This document shows, piece by piece, positions 1 to 11,889 of a DNA stretch of 64,000 nucleotides. Source of the DNA: Panulirus ornatus (lineage: Eukaryota > Arthropoda > Malacostraca > Decapoda > Palinuridae); NCBI RefSeq assembly GCF_036320965.1, contig NC_092279.1:17022882-17086881 (forward strand), read 5' to 3'. The translations under genes were made by a program, and so were the position numbers. Positions within the stretch are counted from its first letter, which is position 1. Every line of letters begins with the position of its first letter. The notes under the pieces are model-generated. The model was not told the origin of the DNA. It did not search any database and was given only the letters and a program-made list of their open reading frames with translations.

Positions 1-255
1 AGCCTGCAAGTGTGGGTGGGAGGAGTAGGCTACGATGCATAGGGAGGATGAGGGGTCGAGGCTGGGGAGTTGTTTGGTAGACCGATGTGATTTCTGGTCG
101 AGGGAAAACGCACACCCTCTGTCTGCTGGTCTGGCACTCGCCAGGGTAGTCGTGGCCGTGATGGCCTTAGTTTCTAACCTTTCTTGTTTTCCAGCGGCTT
201 TTTTTCCTTCCCGTATCTACCACAGCTGGAATTGTCGTGTGAGTTTCCACATACG

Positions 256-257
<2 letters not shown>

Positions 258-294
<37 letters not shown>
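258..294. repeat. (CA)n microsatellite
   Basis: Pure CA dinucleotide run of about 18 units. It makes the flanking open frames look like THTHTH or VCVCVC peptides, which are not genes. Confidence 0.98.
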
Positions 295-298
<4 letters not shown>

Positions 299-960
299 GC
301 GTGTTGTCATTTGAGTTAGCGTGTGACTCCATCGTTATCCAAAGGTGAAAATTCTTTCTGATTGTATTTGTCAAACAGTTTTCCTCCAGACACCACAGGC
401 GGGAGCGTCGGGCGCGCGGAGGGCTGCCAGGGAGGGGGTTGGTTGCTCGGTCCCCCATCATGACCTGACCGTAGACGTGTTCGTGAGTGGCGATGGGCGA
501 CACACCTGATGGGGCTTGGCGTTCGACCAGAATCCATTATGGCCCGCCTTAGTGGCCATCTTGGAAATATATGGGACCATCTGTTTGCCTTGCGTCTTCA
601 CGGAATATAGCCAGACCCCGTCGAAGGCCCCCGAGGAGAAACATGGCGCACGGCACCGACAATTTGAGTTATAACAACTCCGAATAATCTGTTTTTGTAG
701 GATGTGCACCGAGCTGCTTGGGCTGATACAGGAAGTCCTGAGCCTGGTATCCTGGGAATCGAATGATCGGCAGCTGACTCTTTATCACTCCCCGTAACCC
801 CATATTAGTACAGGAGATCGTGACGTAATGTCTCGAGGGAGGACAGAGGAGGTATAGTGCCTCGTAGGAAACAATGGATAGGGGAAGGCATCTTCCATTC
901 CTCGTCGTTTGAAGCTTATTTGAATGACATGCAGTTGGTAATGATGTTGATCGTTCATCC
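295..960. other. Single-copy sequence, no gene recognised
   Basis: I see no repeat, RNA gene or conserved coding motif here. The short open frames on both strands have no recognisable domain and no splice or codon pattern that I can defend. Confidence 0.5.
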
Positions 961-1209
961 CCAAGGGTACGACGGTACGACCCTTGAGTACGACGGTACG
1001 ATCCTTGAGTACGACGGTACGACCCTTGAGTACCACGGTGCGACCCTTGAGTACGACGGTGCAACCCTTGAGTACGAAGGTACGACCCTTGAGTACGACG
1101 GTACGATCCTTGAGTACGACGGTGCAACCCTTGAGTACGACGGTATGACCCTTGAGTACGACGGTACGACCCTTGAGTACGACGGTGTCGCCGTGCTCAA
1201 GGGATCAAG
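961..1209. repeat. Foldback family locus 1 with expanded 21-bp minisatellite
   Basis: About eleven head-to-tail copies of a 21-bp unit (TACGACGGTACGACCCTTGAG with few substitutions). They end in one copy in the opposite orientation (GTCGCCGTGCTCAAGGG at about 1187-1203). The 21-bp period equals seven codons, so both strands read open (a YDGTTLE heptad on plus) without being a gene. The inverted last unit matches the right terminus of the other foldback loci. I infer a foldback element whose left terminal motif expanded and whose centre was lost. Confidence 0.85.
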
Positions 1210-1433
1210 ACGAACTCAAATCTTGGTTCATGTCTTGTAAACGTCAGTCTGGACCGTATATATGTGTCACTCCATCTACATTATTATAACGCATTTTGTT
1301 CAGGTGTCCAAGAAAGACCTTTAGTGCGAGCTACTGAAAGGTTTATAGGCTCAGCACGAAAACTCCCAACATCTGTTTCATAAGCAAGGTCTTCGTAAGA
1401 GCTTCAACAATGTTAGTTCGCCTTTAATTACGT

Positions 1434-1451
1434 AAAAAAAAAAAAAAAAAA
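1434..1451. repeat. Poly(A) tract
   Basis: A run of 18 A residues. I could not identify an upstream retroelement for which this would be the tail. Confidence 0.95.
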
Positions 1452-1728
1452 GAAGGTACGTGATTGAATTTCGTGTCCAGAAAGATTCTCTCAGAAATTC
1501 CTTTGTTCTATTTTCGTGTAAGGAAATGGAAGTGTGTATACTTACGCCATAAATCTCAGCCCAGAGCATCCGACATTCATGAAGTTTCAACACTGTCACG
1601 CTGAAGATAAATGACAGTCGCCACGCGGGGGGGCGAAACCCCACACTCCCATCCCCTCTATGCCTCTCACAACAACCATCACTAACGTTGTGCACAGAAG
1701 AAAACGGAGAACAACTCTGAAGAAAACA

Positions 1729-1730
<2 letters not shown>

Positions 1731-1808
<78 letters not shown>
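1731..1808. repeat. (GA)n microsatellite
   Basis: Uninterrupted GA repeat of about 39 units, a polypurine mirror repeat of the kind known to be able to form triplex (H-) DNA. Confidence 0.98.
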
Positions 1809-1810
<2 letters not shown>

Positions 1811-2708
1811 TCACGGGTTACGACGTCGCTATCGTGTGAATTCTACATCTCAGAAGTAAACACAGTACGAGATGATGTTAATTACAAGATAACATCCCCT
1901 TTTTTTCTTGCGGGCCCCAGGTTGCAATTACCATCGTAGGTTGACCACTGCTTCCTGCACTGTGGCAGCAGAGATTCTAGGAATGGGTTGGGATGTTGTG
2001 ATTTTCCCACCTGGCTGCTACGGACAGCAGCGTCACTTGTGATTTCGTTTAACAACATACGTTATGCAGGCGATCAGTGTGCATACACACTGAATACATA
2101 GCAATGTTGAAAAGGTAGAAATCTCGTAGATTTGTCAAGTCCGTGGCAAGTGCAAATAATCGGAAAGTTTAAGATGGTGTATTTTCAAGGGACAATCATC
2201 CCATCGACCTGGTGGAGTGTGTGGGGGTAAGTGGAGTCGACCGTCCGTGGTTCCGTCCGTCACGCACGTACCTTAAAAGCGTCGGCTCCTAACCTTTTTT
2301 AAGTCACTTCCTACGAACCTGAGTGGCTGCCGTGTGCTGATGAAGCGTGTACGCGCGATTAACTCCTCAAAATAAGACAGCGGTGAGAGCCGGTCGGTCA
2401 GGTATTCAGAAGATAAAGAATATCATATTGAAGTCTGCGTACGATACATTTTGTTTTATGGTAAACCAGTGTCGCCATTGGACATACTGTGCCATGACGT
2501 GACAGACAGTGAGGTAGTGGTAGGCCAGGGTGGTGGAGATGAGGGTGGGAATGAGGCGCCCCATAATATCAACCCGGTTTTGAGATCACTTACCCAATGA
2601 CTGTGGAGTAACTCGCTCCAGTATTGTGATCCCTATCGCTAGTGTTACTGACCTCGTCGTAATGGTCCTCACCACGTCAACGCCTGAAATAAACCGCTTC
2701 GAACCACT
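1809..2708. other. Single-copy sequence, nothing recognised
   Basis: Mixed-composition DNA with stops in all frames at short intervals. I see no repeat family or coding signal. Confidence 0.5.
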
Positions 2709-3137
2709 AGTAAGTTATAGACTGGTGACTGAGTCATACATAGTGAGTTATAGACCGGTGACTGAGTCATACATAGTAAGTTATAGACTGGTGACTGAGT
2801 CATACAGAGTGAGTTATAGACTGGTGACTGAGTCATACATAGTGAGTCATAGACTGGTGACTGAGTCATACATGGTGAGTTATAGACCGGTGACTGAGTC
2901 ATACATAGTAAGTTATAGACCGGTGATTGAGTCATACATAGTAAGTTATAGACTGGTGACTGAGTCATACATAGTGAGTTATAGACTGGTGACTGAGTCA
3001 TACATAGTAAGTTATAGACTGGTGACTGAGTCATACATAGTGAGTTATAGACTGGTGACTGAGTCATACTTAGTCAGTTATAGACTGGTGACTGAGTCAT
3101 ACATAGTGAGTTATAGACTGGTGACTGAGTCATACAC
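2709..3137. repeat. 33-bp minisatellite, about 13 copies
   Basis: The tandem unit is AGTTATAGACTGGTGACTGA followed by GTCATACATAGTG, with only scattered substitutions. Each unit contains TGAGTCA, the AP-1/TRE consensus, inside a near-palindrome TGACTGAGTCA. The period equals eleven codons, so plus (SYRLVTESYIV) and minus (MTQSPVYNSLC) frames are both open. I read these as by-products rather than a protein. Confidence 0.95.
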
Positions 3138-4089
3138 AGCGTAGCACTGCTACGGTGCTTCGAAATACCATGAAAATTAGTTTTTTTACCCATCCCTTGA
3201 AGCACACGATACACAATTACTATTGTTATGGCTTGCGGTAAATGAGATACTAGGACGTGCGAACAATTTTGTATGGACAGAATCTCCTCTCCCAGATAAT
3301 TACTATGGCCCATGTCAGTTTTACCATCCCTACATGGCTCTAAATTTTCGTCCCACCATTTGTAGTTCCATCGTAGATAATAGTAAACATGAGCAAAAAT
3401 GATAAACAAAACTAGCAATTATGCAACAGAGAGAGTAGGTTAGGTTAATGACGCCTGCAGTATTACGCCATTAACGCTCCATTGGAGCGTCTGGTACGGC
3501 AGCAGTGGGTATGATGGCCGTAATAACAAGGCAGGATAAGAAGGGAACCTTGATTGCCAGACGGGAATTAAAGAGGAGACCGGACGGGTCATTTCCCTGT
3601 GTCTGTTCCCGATTTACCTCAGGATGAACTAGTTATTCCATGTACTGCTGTTATACATGTTACGTTACGTAAATCATGTTACTGGCTGGAATAAGGACTT
3701 GCATGTAACAAAGGGATCTCTTGGCAAGGACATCATGTGAAAAAAAGGTGTCAAATGCACGCACGCATATGCGCTTTCACACATATAGATACATTTTACA
3801 GAGGCGTTGTACAATTACGAAAAAACATCAGTTTTCTCTTCATATGCTCGTCTTGGTTCCTGATGAAATAAAAACAGATCAGTTTTACAAACAAACTTGT
3901 GCGATCGTTACCTTGATACTTTACAGTCTATACCATACAAAGGTGGTGCTGTCTTGTCTGTCTGTCTGTAAACAAGCCATGGAAGTAGCCAGGCGAGGAC
4001 GTTGTCAGACGCGCAACGTCTAACCACCAAGCACAGATGCCAATTTTCATCTCTTTTCGTAGCCGGTTAGACATTAGTGGCTGCTGGGG
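3138..4089. other. Single-copy sequence with one short perfect hairpin
   Basis: No gene recognised. At 3474-3490 ACGCTCCA and TGGAGCGT form an 8-bp inverted repeat around a single T. Confidence 0.5.
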
Positions 4090-4345
4090 TGACATATTTT
4101 CGAAAAAAAATGTCTTATTGTTGAGTGGAAAGGTTTACTGGCCATATGGTAGGTATAAATTCAGAAAATGGTGGGATGAGTGATTATACCACTGAGCAAT
4201 GCCAATCCGCCGTTCAGGGTGTGGTGCTCAGGGAGTACCTACATATTTTGACATGGTAGCAGGGAGTGATGGTGGTGAGGGATAGTGTGTTAGCCAGGGA
4301 GGGAGGGAGGACGTAGTAGTGGAGAGGGAGGGTGTGGTAGCTCTC
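4090..4345. repeat. Unclassified dispersed repeat, copy 1
   Basis: This stretch aligns by eye with 9622-9925 in the same orientation. Both have a poly-A/T patch, then TTATTGTTGAG(T/C)GG, then a GG(C/A)(C/A)ATATGG block. Next comes the strongly conserved AATGCC(A/-)AT(C/T)C(G/T)GCCGTTCAGGGT, followed by G-rich GATGGTGGTGAGGGA-type DNA. I do not recognise the class and saw no coding capacity or terminal repeats. Confidence 0.65.
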
Positions 4346-6453
4346 CGCAGGGGCAAGGAGACAAGGGCCAAAACTGCTAATAGATTTCAGTCAGTAATTA
4401 AAAGAAAAGTCTTGAGTAGCTTTCAGATACACGCGTTTACAGACACTGTCTCCTTCCAAATTGATAATTGAGGAACCATTTCCATTTACAAAAATGGGAG
4501 ACACTATAAAGAACACGTTGTAAGTTTAGTCAAGAAGAAAATTATGAAAATGACTTAAGGTCATGTAGAAAAGAGGCCGAACATATGCCCCTCCGTCACT
4601 CGCCGAAAGCGCTAATTGCCGTAGGGCACATATTTGCGCGTTATCTTGCCCGTTATCGAGGTAATGGGTGGTGATGTTGGCAGAGGCGCGACCCTTCTCC
4701 CCCACCCTGACCGTAACCCTCCGTAATTGGCGAGCCACAGAGGCAGCACCCACAGCCGCGTCACATGACACTCGCCCAACACTGGCTGGCTGCCTGACCC
4801 TCTGTGCTCCGGAACCCCTCTTTGCTGGACGTCCTGATATATTTGAATGCAAGTTCCTCTACACGCTGAGGGAGGAAGAAAATACACGTTTAATCTCTGG
4901 ATTGATGATTACTGTATAATCAAGACTATAAAGTATATATCTCCATGATGAGGTATGATGAAAACAACAATTATGTCATTTAGCAGAGACGTAAATTAAA
5001 GTCACTTTGGTGGTTTTAGCAACAGCGTTGAAGACGGTGTTTTACGACAGGTCACTAAATATGATGATTTTAACTATCAATATAAATCTCTTAGTAGCAT
5101 TATTTCCCCAACAGAACAAAAGTACTTGTTTTGTGTTTAGGAAAATCAAACACCAGTTAGTAGTTGTATGGAAGAGAACAATAACAGACTACAGTAAAGT
5201 ATAAGTAGGTGTAAATGATAATTAGCATATGACCTGTTACGATATGATGGGAAAGTAGAAGTTTGGCTCCCGAACCAGACCTGCAAGATCTTGTGTGACA
5301 GTAGAGCACCAGGGTTGAGTCTTAAGTTAAGGTCTGTTGTTACCCCTTGTCCGCTTCCTCTCTTTCCGACGCTTCTCTTGGTCACCGCACACCCACCCTC
5401 CCTTCACCAAACCCCTCCTTAATTCTTCACCTCCTAACGCCCAGGCAAGAGTCCAGAAAGATAATCCGTTGCTTATTTCCAGCCACCTGAACCCTGGGTT
5501 GACGCCTCTGGCCGCCCCCTGGCTGCAGCTGTCATGATGATGGGACTGCCTAGTGTGTTACGTCTTCCGTCCCAGGTAATCCTCTCATTCACAGTTTAGT
5601 TTACTTTTTTTTAACTGACTCGTATGTTATAGCTGTCAGAAAACAGTATGGAAGGAACACAGACTAAGTAAACAGACAGAAAACTTGTAAAGCAGTGTGG
5701 TGCTTCACTCTGGACTCGGTTTTATTAGATAATAAGACTAAGAATTATGAAAATAAAGATGAAGAGGAATGAATATCTGAAACACAATATGGAAAATAAT
5801 GTGTGATTAGATACAAGAGGAGAGGAATTAAACCCGCGTTGGTTTAAGATGTCTAAAACATCGATGGATATGACAAGTAACTGAAGTGTTAAGTGTTAAG
5901 AGATGAAAGTGGTAGAACCCAAAGTGAAAGTTAGAGGACAATAAGGACCCGGAGTCCCCACGTGCTGCGAGGGAGGGTGTCCACAGCCTGCTGAGGGCGG
6001 GAGTGGAGGAAGGAAAGGAACAAAGGAGTGAGGCAGTGGCGACATGTGCGTGTTTGTCCACAGTCTAACAGATGAGGCAGTTGCTGGATAGAGTCATTAG
6101 GGTAATTAGGCGTGTCAGCAGCTCGCGTAACAGCAGTGCCCAGGGTGGGTCTGCCTAACCTGGGGTGACGCCTCTCTGTACTCCCTCACTCACCCAGCCA
6201 GGCCATGCAGTACTATCCATTGCCCTCACTTGCCCCCGCGGTCCGTTAGCTTATGAAGGTTTTTCCAGCCAACGCTCGTGATAACAGAGTTGGATTCCGA
6301 GAAAGCCTGGGAAGATGATATTGATTGGCCTCTCGAGTCCCATACTGGAACCCAGTCATACGTTAAGTACACACTCGTGCTTCTTATGTTACTCTTTGTT
6401 CAAGCGTAGGTCGCGGGGGCATTCAGGTCCAGTGGACATACCATTATTTATTC

Positions 6454-6455
<2 letters not shown>
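4346..6455. other. About 2.1 kb single-copy sequence, no gene recognised
   Basis: I see no tandem repeat, transposon motif, RNA gene or convincing exon. The open frames here are 60-110 codons, overlap one another on both strands, and contain no conserved motif. Confidence 0.5.

Positions 6456-6487
<32 letters not shown>
6456..6487. repeat. (ATT)n microsatellite
   Basis: About ten TTA/ATT units. No LINE or SINE 3' end of the families seen at 26.5 and 39.4 kb adjoins it. Confidence 0.95.
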
Positions 6488-7179
<692 letters not shown>

Positions 7180-7377
7180 GAAGAGATAAAAGATAAACGA
7201 AGAACAAGAGGCTACAGGAAAGGAATGGCAGCCAGAAAATGTGTAAAGTAATAGTAGTATAACAGTGAAATATTGCATGAGTGGAACAATGTAGGTGACG
7301 AAACAAACGAATGTTATGGCCATTAACAATGTGGTCTGGGTATCTCTCTCTTCCCACACTGTGGAAAATACAAGCGT

Positions 7378-7392
7378 GGGGGGGGGGGGGGG
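7378..7392. repeat. Poly(G) tract
   Basis: A run of 15 G residues. Confidence 0.95.
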
Positions 7393-7537
7393 CTGGGAAT
7401 TTATGGTCCGTTAGAAAAACGTTCTAATTCTGAGTTAAGGCTGTAATCCTGGGGAAAATACTGTAGCCTGTCCGAAGATACACAACAACATGTACTGTCT
7501 GGAGCAGTTACACAGGCCTTTTTGTCTGTAGTCACTG

Positions 7538-7940
7538 TAGTTATGGTGATAGGTTATATAATGCTAGGTATAGTGATGATAGGTTATATAATGCTAGGTA
7601 TAGTGATGATAGGTTATATAATGCTAGGTATAGTGATGATGGTTTATATAATGCTAGGTATAGTGATGATAGGTTATGTAATGCTAGGTATAGTGATGAT
7701 AGGTTATATAATGCTAGGTATAGTGATGATAGATTATATAATGCCAGGTGTGATGGTGATAGATTATATGATGCCAGGTGTGGTGGTGATAGATTATATG
7801 ATGCCAGGTGTGGTGGTGATAGGTTATATAATGCTAGGTATAGTGATGATAGTTTATGTAACGCCAAGTGTGGTGGTAATGGATTATATATTGCCAGGTG
7901 TGATGGTGATATATTTAATTCCAGGTGTGGAGGTTATGTC
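7538..7940. repeat. 30-bp minisatellite, about 13 copies
   Basis: The tandem unit is GGTTATATAATGCTAGGTAT followed by AGTGATGATA. The first seven or so copies are nearly identical. Later copies drift to GATTATATGATGCCAGGTGT-type variants, and traces continue to about 8050. The period is ten codons, so it is open in several frames (GYIMLGIVMI on plus), which I do not regard as a gene. Confidence 0.93.
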
Positions 7941-8124
7941 ATATATGTCTGAGTATGGTGAAGAACGGCCCCCATGTTGCATGACATCGTGATAGATCAT
8001 ATAACGCTAGATATGGTGGTGAAATTGTATGATGCTAATCATGACTATATAACCAAATAGAGGTAGGTATAGTAACGCAAGGTCACATGACGCTGGTGCA
8101 AGGCCAGGTATAACTTGGCATGTT

Positions 8125-9162
<1,038 letters not shown>

Positions 9163-9190
9163 ATCACTAACCACTGCACCACAGAGGCGC
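9163..9190 (-). repeat. Possible 5' fragment of a tRNA-derived SINE (A-box region)
   Basis: On the minus strand this reads GCGCCTCTGTGGTGCAGTGG TTAGTGAT, which resembles the D-arm/A-box start (TGGTGCAGTGGTTAG) of tRNA-derived SINEs. No B box (GGTTCGANTCC) follows at the expected distance, so this is at best a broken fragment or a chance match. Confidence 0.3.
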
Positions 9191-9621
9191 TACTGATAAA
9201 GCCTGATGCACAGGAAACTGCTACGAAACCTGAGCATCATTGGACGTTCTGCACAGGTTTTGTGCTTCTGTTGTGGGCTGATGGACTGAGCTTCATGTTC
9301 ATCGATCCTGCTGCATACATATGCGCCGTGGTTCTTCGCTGAGTCTCTTCGTGTTCTAAACTGTCAGTAAAGATTGGGAGACCGAATAGCTTGGTGTCTC
9401 ACCGTAGGTATTGCTCGAATGTGGACTGTCTTGTGACAGGAGAGCGACTTAGGTGTTATGCTTCGTATTTGTTATACTTATCTGTGCCATAGAAAGCAGG
9501 TGTGTGTGTGTGTGTACACACGCTGAGGAAGCCGCTCGACGCACGATAACTAACCCCCATACACAGTTGTCAGTAATTTGCTCATTTCCCCAGCAGGATT
9601 GAAATTGCTGCCTGATGGGTT

Positions 9622-9925
9622 GATATGTTTTTTTGGGAAATTCTTTTATTGTTGAGCGGGGAGGATTTGCTGGCAATATGGGAAGTGAGTGGTTCGGATC
9701 ACTGGACAATGCCATTCTGCCGTTCAGGGTATGGTGGCCATGGAGGTAGGGAATAGTGATGATGAGGGAGGGTGCGGTGTGCAGGATGGTAGGAAGTGGT
9801 GATGGTGGAGTAGGGTGTGAAGGTCAGGGAGAGAGGGAGGGAGTGGTGTCCATGGAGGGAGGGATTGTTGGTGGTGAGGGAGGATGTGTTGGCTAGGGTG
9901 TGAGGGCGTGGTGATGGTGAGCGAC
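9622..9925. repeat. Unclassified dispersed repeat, copy 2
   Basis: Same orientation and block order as 4090-4345. A T-rich patch leads to TTATTGTTGAGCGG, then GGCAATATGG, then GGACAATGCCATTCTGCCGT TCAGGGTATGGTGG. The G-rich tail (GTGATGGTGGAG, GGTGGTGAGGGAGG) is longer than in copy 1 and partly tandem. Function and class are unknown. Confidence 0.65.
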
Positions 9926-9992
9926 AATACGAGGACCCAAATCTGATAGTACGCTTTAATTTCATTTGGTTTTGTCCATGAGTATTTTTGTT

Positions 9993-9995
<3 letters not shown>

Positions 9996-10057
<62 letters not shown>

Positions 10058-10058
10058 A
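9996..10058. repeat. (GT)n microsatellite
   Basis: GT repeat with one TATATG interruption near 10033-10038. Confidence 0.97.
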
Positions 10059-10159
10059 GACATACATGCAGTCATGGTGTGACAGACATAAATTAGAATG
10101 ATTACGACTAAGATAGATATAATTTTCACTTACAAGTATATGTAGATACAGTACGACCA

Positions 10160-10565
10160 GGGATAATGACGGTGTCATTACAGAGCTACGTGTATTACGC
10201 CGCCTTCATGTACCGCTGTAACAATATTACAGTGTTCTCACAAAGGACTATATGTGTACGTTGCTGTCATGCATCGCTGTAATTATCAAGGCATATGTAT
10301 CACGCCACAGTCATGTATCGCTGTAATAATCAGTGTCATTATAGATACACACATGTGTCACGGATGATCATGTACCGCTGTAATAATCATTGATCATTAC
10401 AGAGCCAGACGTATGATGCCGCTGTCTTGTATCGGTTGTAATACTCACGAGCGGTATCATTACAGAGACATACGCCTCACGCCACTGCCATGTGTCGCTG
10501 TAATAATTACAGCGTTGTTACAGAGACGCATGTATCGCGCCGCTGGCATGTATCTCTACAATAAC
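10160..10565. repeat. Degenerate ~60-bp tandem repeat, about 6 copies
   Basis: Each diverged unit carries CATGTATCGCTGTAATAATC, then ATTACAGAGAC, then TATCACGCCGCTGTCATG. Units vary in length and sequence, indicating an old array. Confidence 0.75.
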
Positions 10566-10779
10566 AGTTCCGGTGAAGCCGAGTAATAGAGACGTGATGG
10601 TAATTCACGAGCTGGCTGATTATACGTCGCAGCCGTCGGGAATTATACGTCTCGAACGTGTAATTTGTGAGTTAGAGAGGAATCCTGGAGGCCACCAGAG
10701 CGCTCCAGATGGTAGGGATACTGCTGTGGGGACCCCTAGATGACGTGGGCGCGAGGCGGGGATACCCACCACGACCCTG

Positions 10780-11005
10780 TTGCTGCCGCCCAACCCTGGG
10801 TTGATGATGCTGCCGCCCCAGGCCGCCCAACCACGACCCTGGGATGATGATGCTGCCGTCCCAGGCCTCCCAACCCTGGGATGATGTTGCTGCCGTCCCA
10901 GGCCTCCCAACCCTAGGATGATGTTGCTGCCGTCCCAGGCCTCCCAACCCTGGGATGATGTTGCTGCCGCCCCAGGCCGCCCAACACTGGGATGATGATG
11001 TGGTG
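10780..11005. repeat. 37-bp minisatellite, about 6 copies
   Basis: The unit is CCCAGGCCTCCCAACCCTGG followed by GATGATGTTGCTGCCGT. The period is not a multiple of three, so minus-strand frames show a rotating GWEAWDGSNI / GLGGLGRQQHH peptide, typical of a non-coding array. Confidence 0.9.
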
Positions 11006-11434
11006 ATGTTTCTGTCTCCAGACATTTGCCCGACTTCACCCGAGCTCGTGTCCCCAGATATGTCTGTTTGGCCCCGACTCGCCTGACTTCCCTGGAACTC
11101 ACGGGCGTTCCATTCCTTGTCCCGTTCCTCCTCTCATGTATCAACCATTCAGCCCCGCCTCTTCCTCCCTTCCTCTACCCGACTCTGTTGCCACCAGTGC
11201 GCCCCGGCCTGGTCTAACTCGTCGCCCCTTCTCCCCTGTTCCTTCCCTCCCTTCACCTACTGGTTAGCCCTCTCCCCGCTCTCGGGAATCACCCAGTCGG
11301 ACCCGTGATAAGAGATGATGTATAACGAACTGTGCTGAGATCTTTAGTCATGTATACAACATCTGGAACTCAGGAATACCCTCAGACAAAACACCACGTA
11401 GGAGAACATTTGTGTAAGATTACATATCCCAGCA
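11006..11434. other. Pyrimidine-rich single-copy sequence
   Basis: No gene recognised. C- and T-rich between 11120 and 11290. Confidence 0.5.
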
Positions 11435-11880
11435 CAGGATATCGAGTTTGCGCTTGGATAGCGGATTGACTTACAGGTAGAGGATAACGAGTCATGTTAT
11501 ACGAGGGAACGATCAAACTGGCTCTGTGTAACGTGTGGGGTACCACAAGGCTCACTAGAAGACCCTATGCTCTTTGGGATCAATTTGCCTATCGGTAAAT
11601 GACTCGAAATCCTATGCTCATTAAATCCTATTCACTTGTTTCTCAGCATGTGATGAATCAAGAGGCAGAGACACATAACACTTGTATGGATTACCCTCAC
11701 TTGAGATACAGGCGCAGTGACCCGAAGTAACGGTATAAAGTTAATGCCAGCGCGGCCACAAGGTTCTTCAGCAGTAGATTATAGAGCACTGGAACAAATT
11801 GCCAAGGAGAAGACTGACACACCATTCAGATCACAATTCGAGAACTGATTTAATGATATTATCTGTAGATAAACGCGTTT
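11435..11880 (+). pseudogene. Decayed non-LTR retrotransposon reverse transcriptase (CR1/Jockey/L2-type)
   Basis: Conceptual translation, across frameshifts and in-frame stops, gives two recognisable pieces. From 11455 it reads WIAD-stop-LTGRG-stop-RVMLYEG, which matches the W-I-x-x-W-L-x-x-R-x-Q-x-V segment ahead of RT motif B. At 11534-11554 it reads CGVPQGS, the motif B core, followed by a LEDPMLFGI-like stretch (usual form VLGPLLFLI). From 11740 YKVNASAATRFFSSR and a WNKLP at about 11790 resemble the C-terminal region of the same proteins. The catalytic FADD/YADD region between them is missing. This is an old relic, clearly different from the LINE at 50.7-52.1 kb. Confidence 0.72.
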
Positions 11881-11889
11881 AAGCCCATA

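Noticed and set aside
961..1209. CRISPR-like array of regularly spaced repeats
   Set aside because: The units are directly contiguous with no unique spacers, and the sequence is clearly animal.
1596..1814. Leu/Ser-repeat frames that look like signal peptides or membrane segments
   Set aside because: LSLSLS and REREREER peptides are simply translated (CT)n and (GA)n tracts. The same applies at 8120, 20598, 31180, 33016, 33952, 37995, 49516, 55537, 59879 and 60246.
2626..3144. 172-codon frame with SYRLVTESYIV repeats
   Set aside because: It follows from the 33-bp array, and both strands are open with different repeats. There is no non-repeat domain.
3433..3447. TTAGG telomere-like repeat (TAGGTTAGGTT)
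   Set aside because: Only about two units. An interstitial telomere needs many more.
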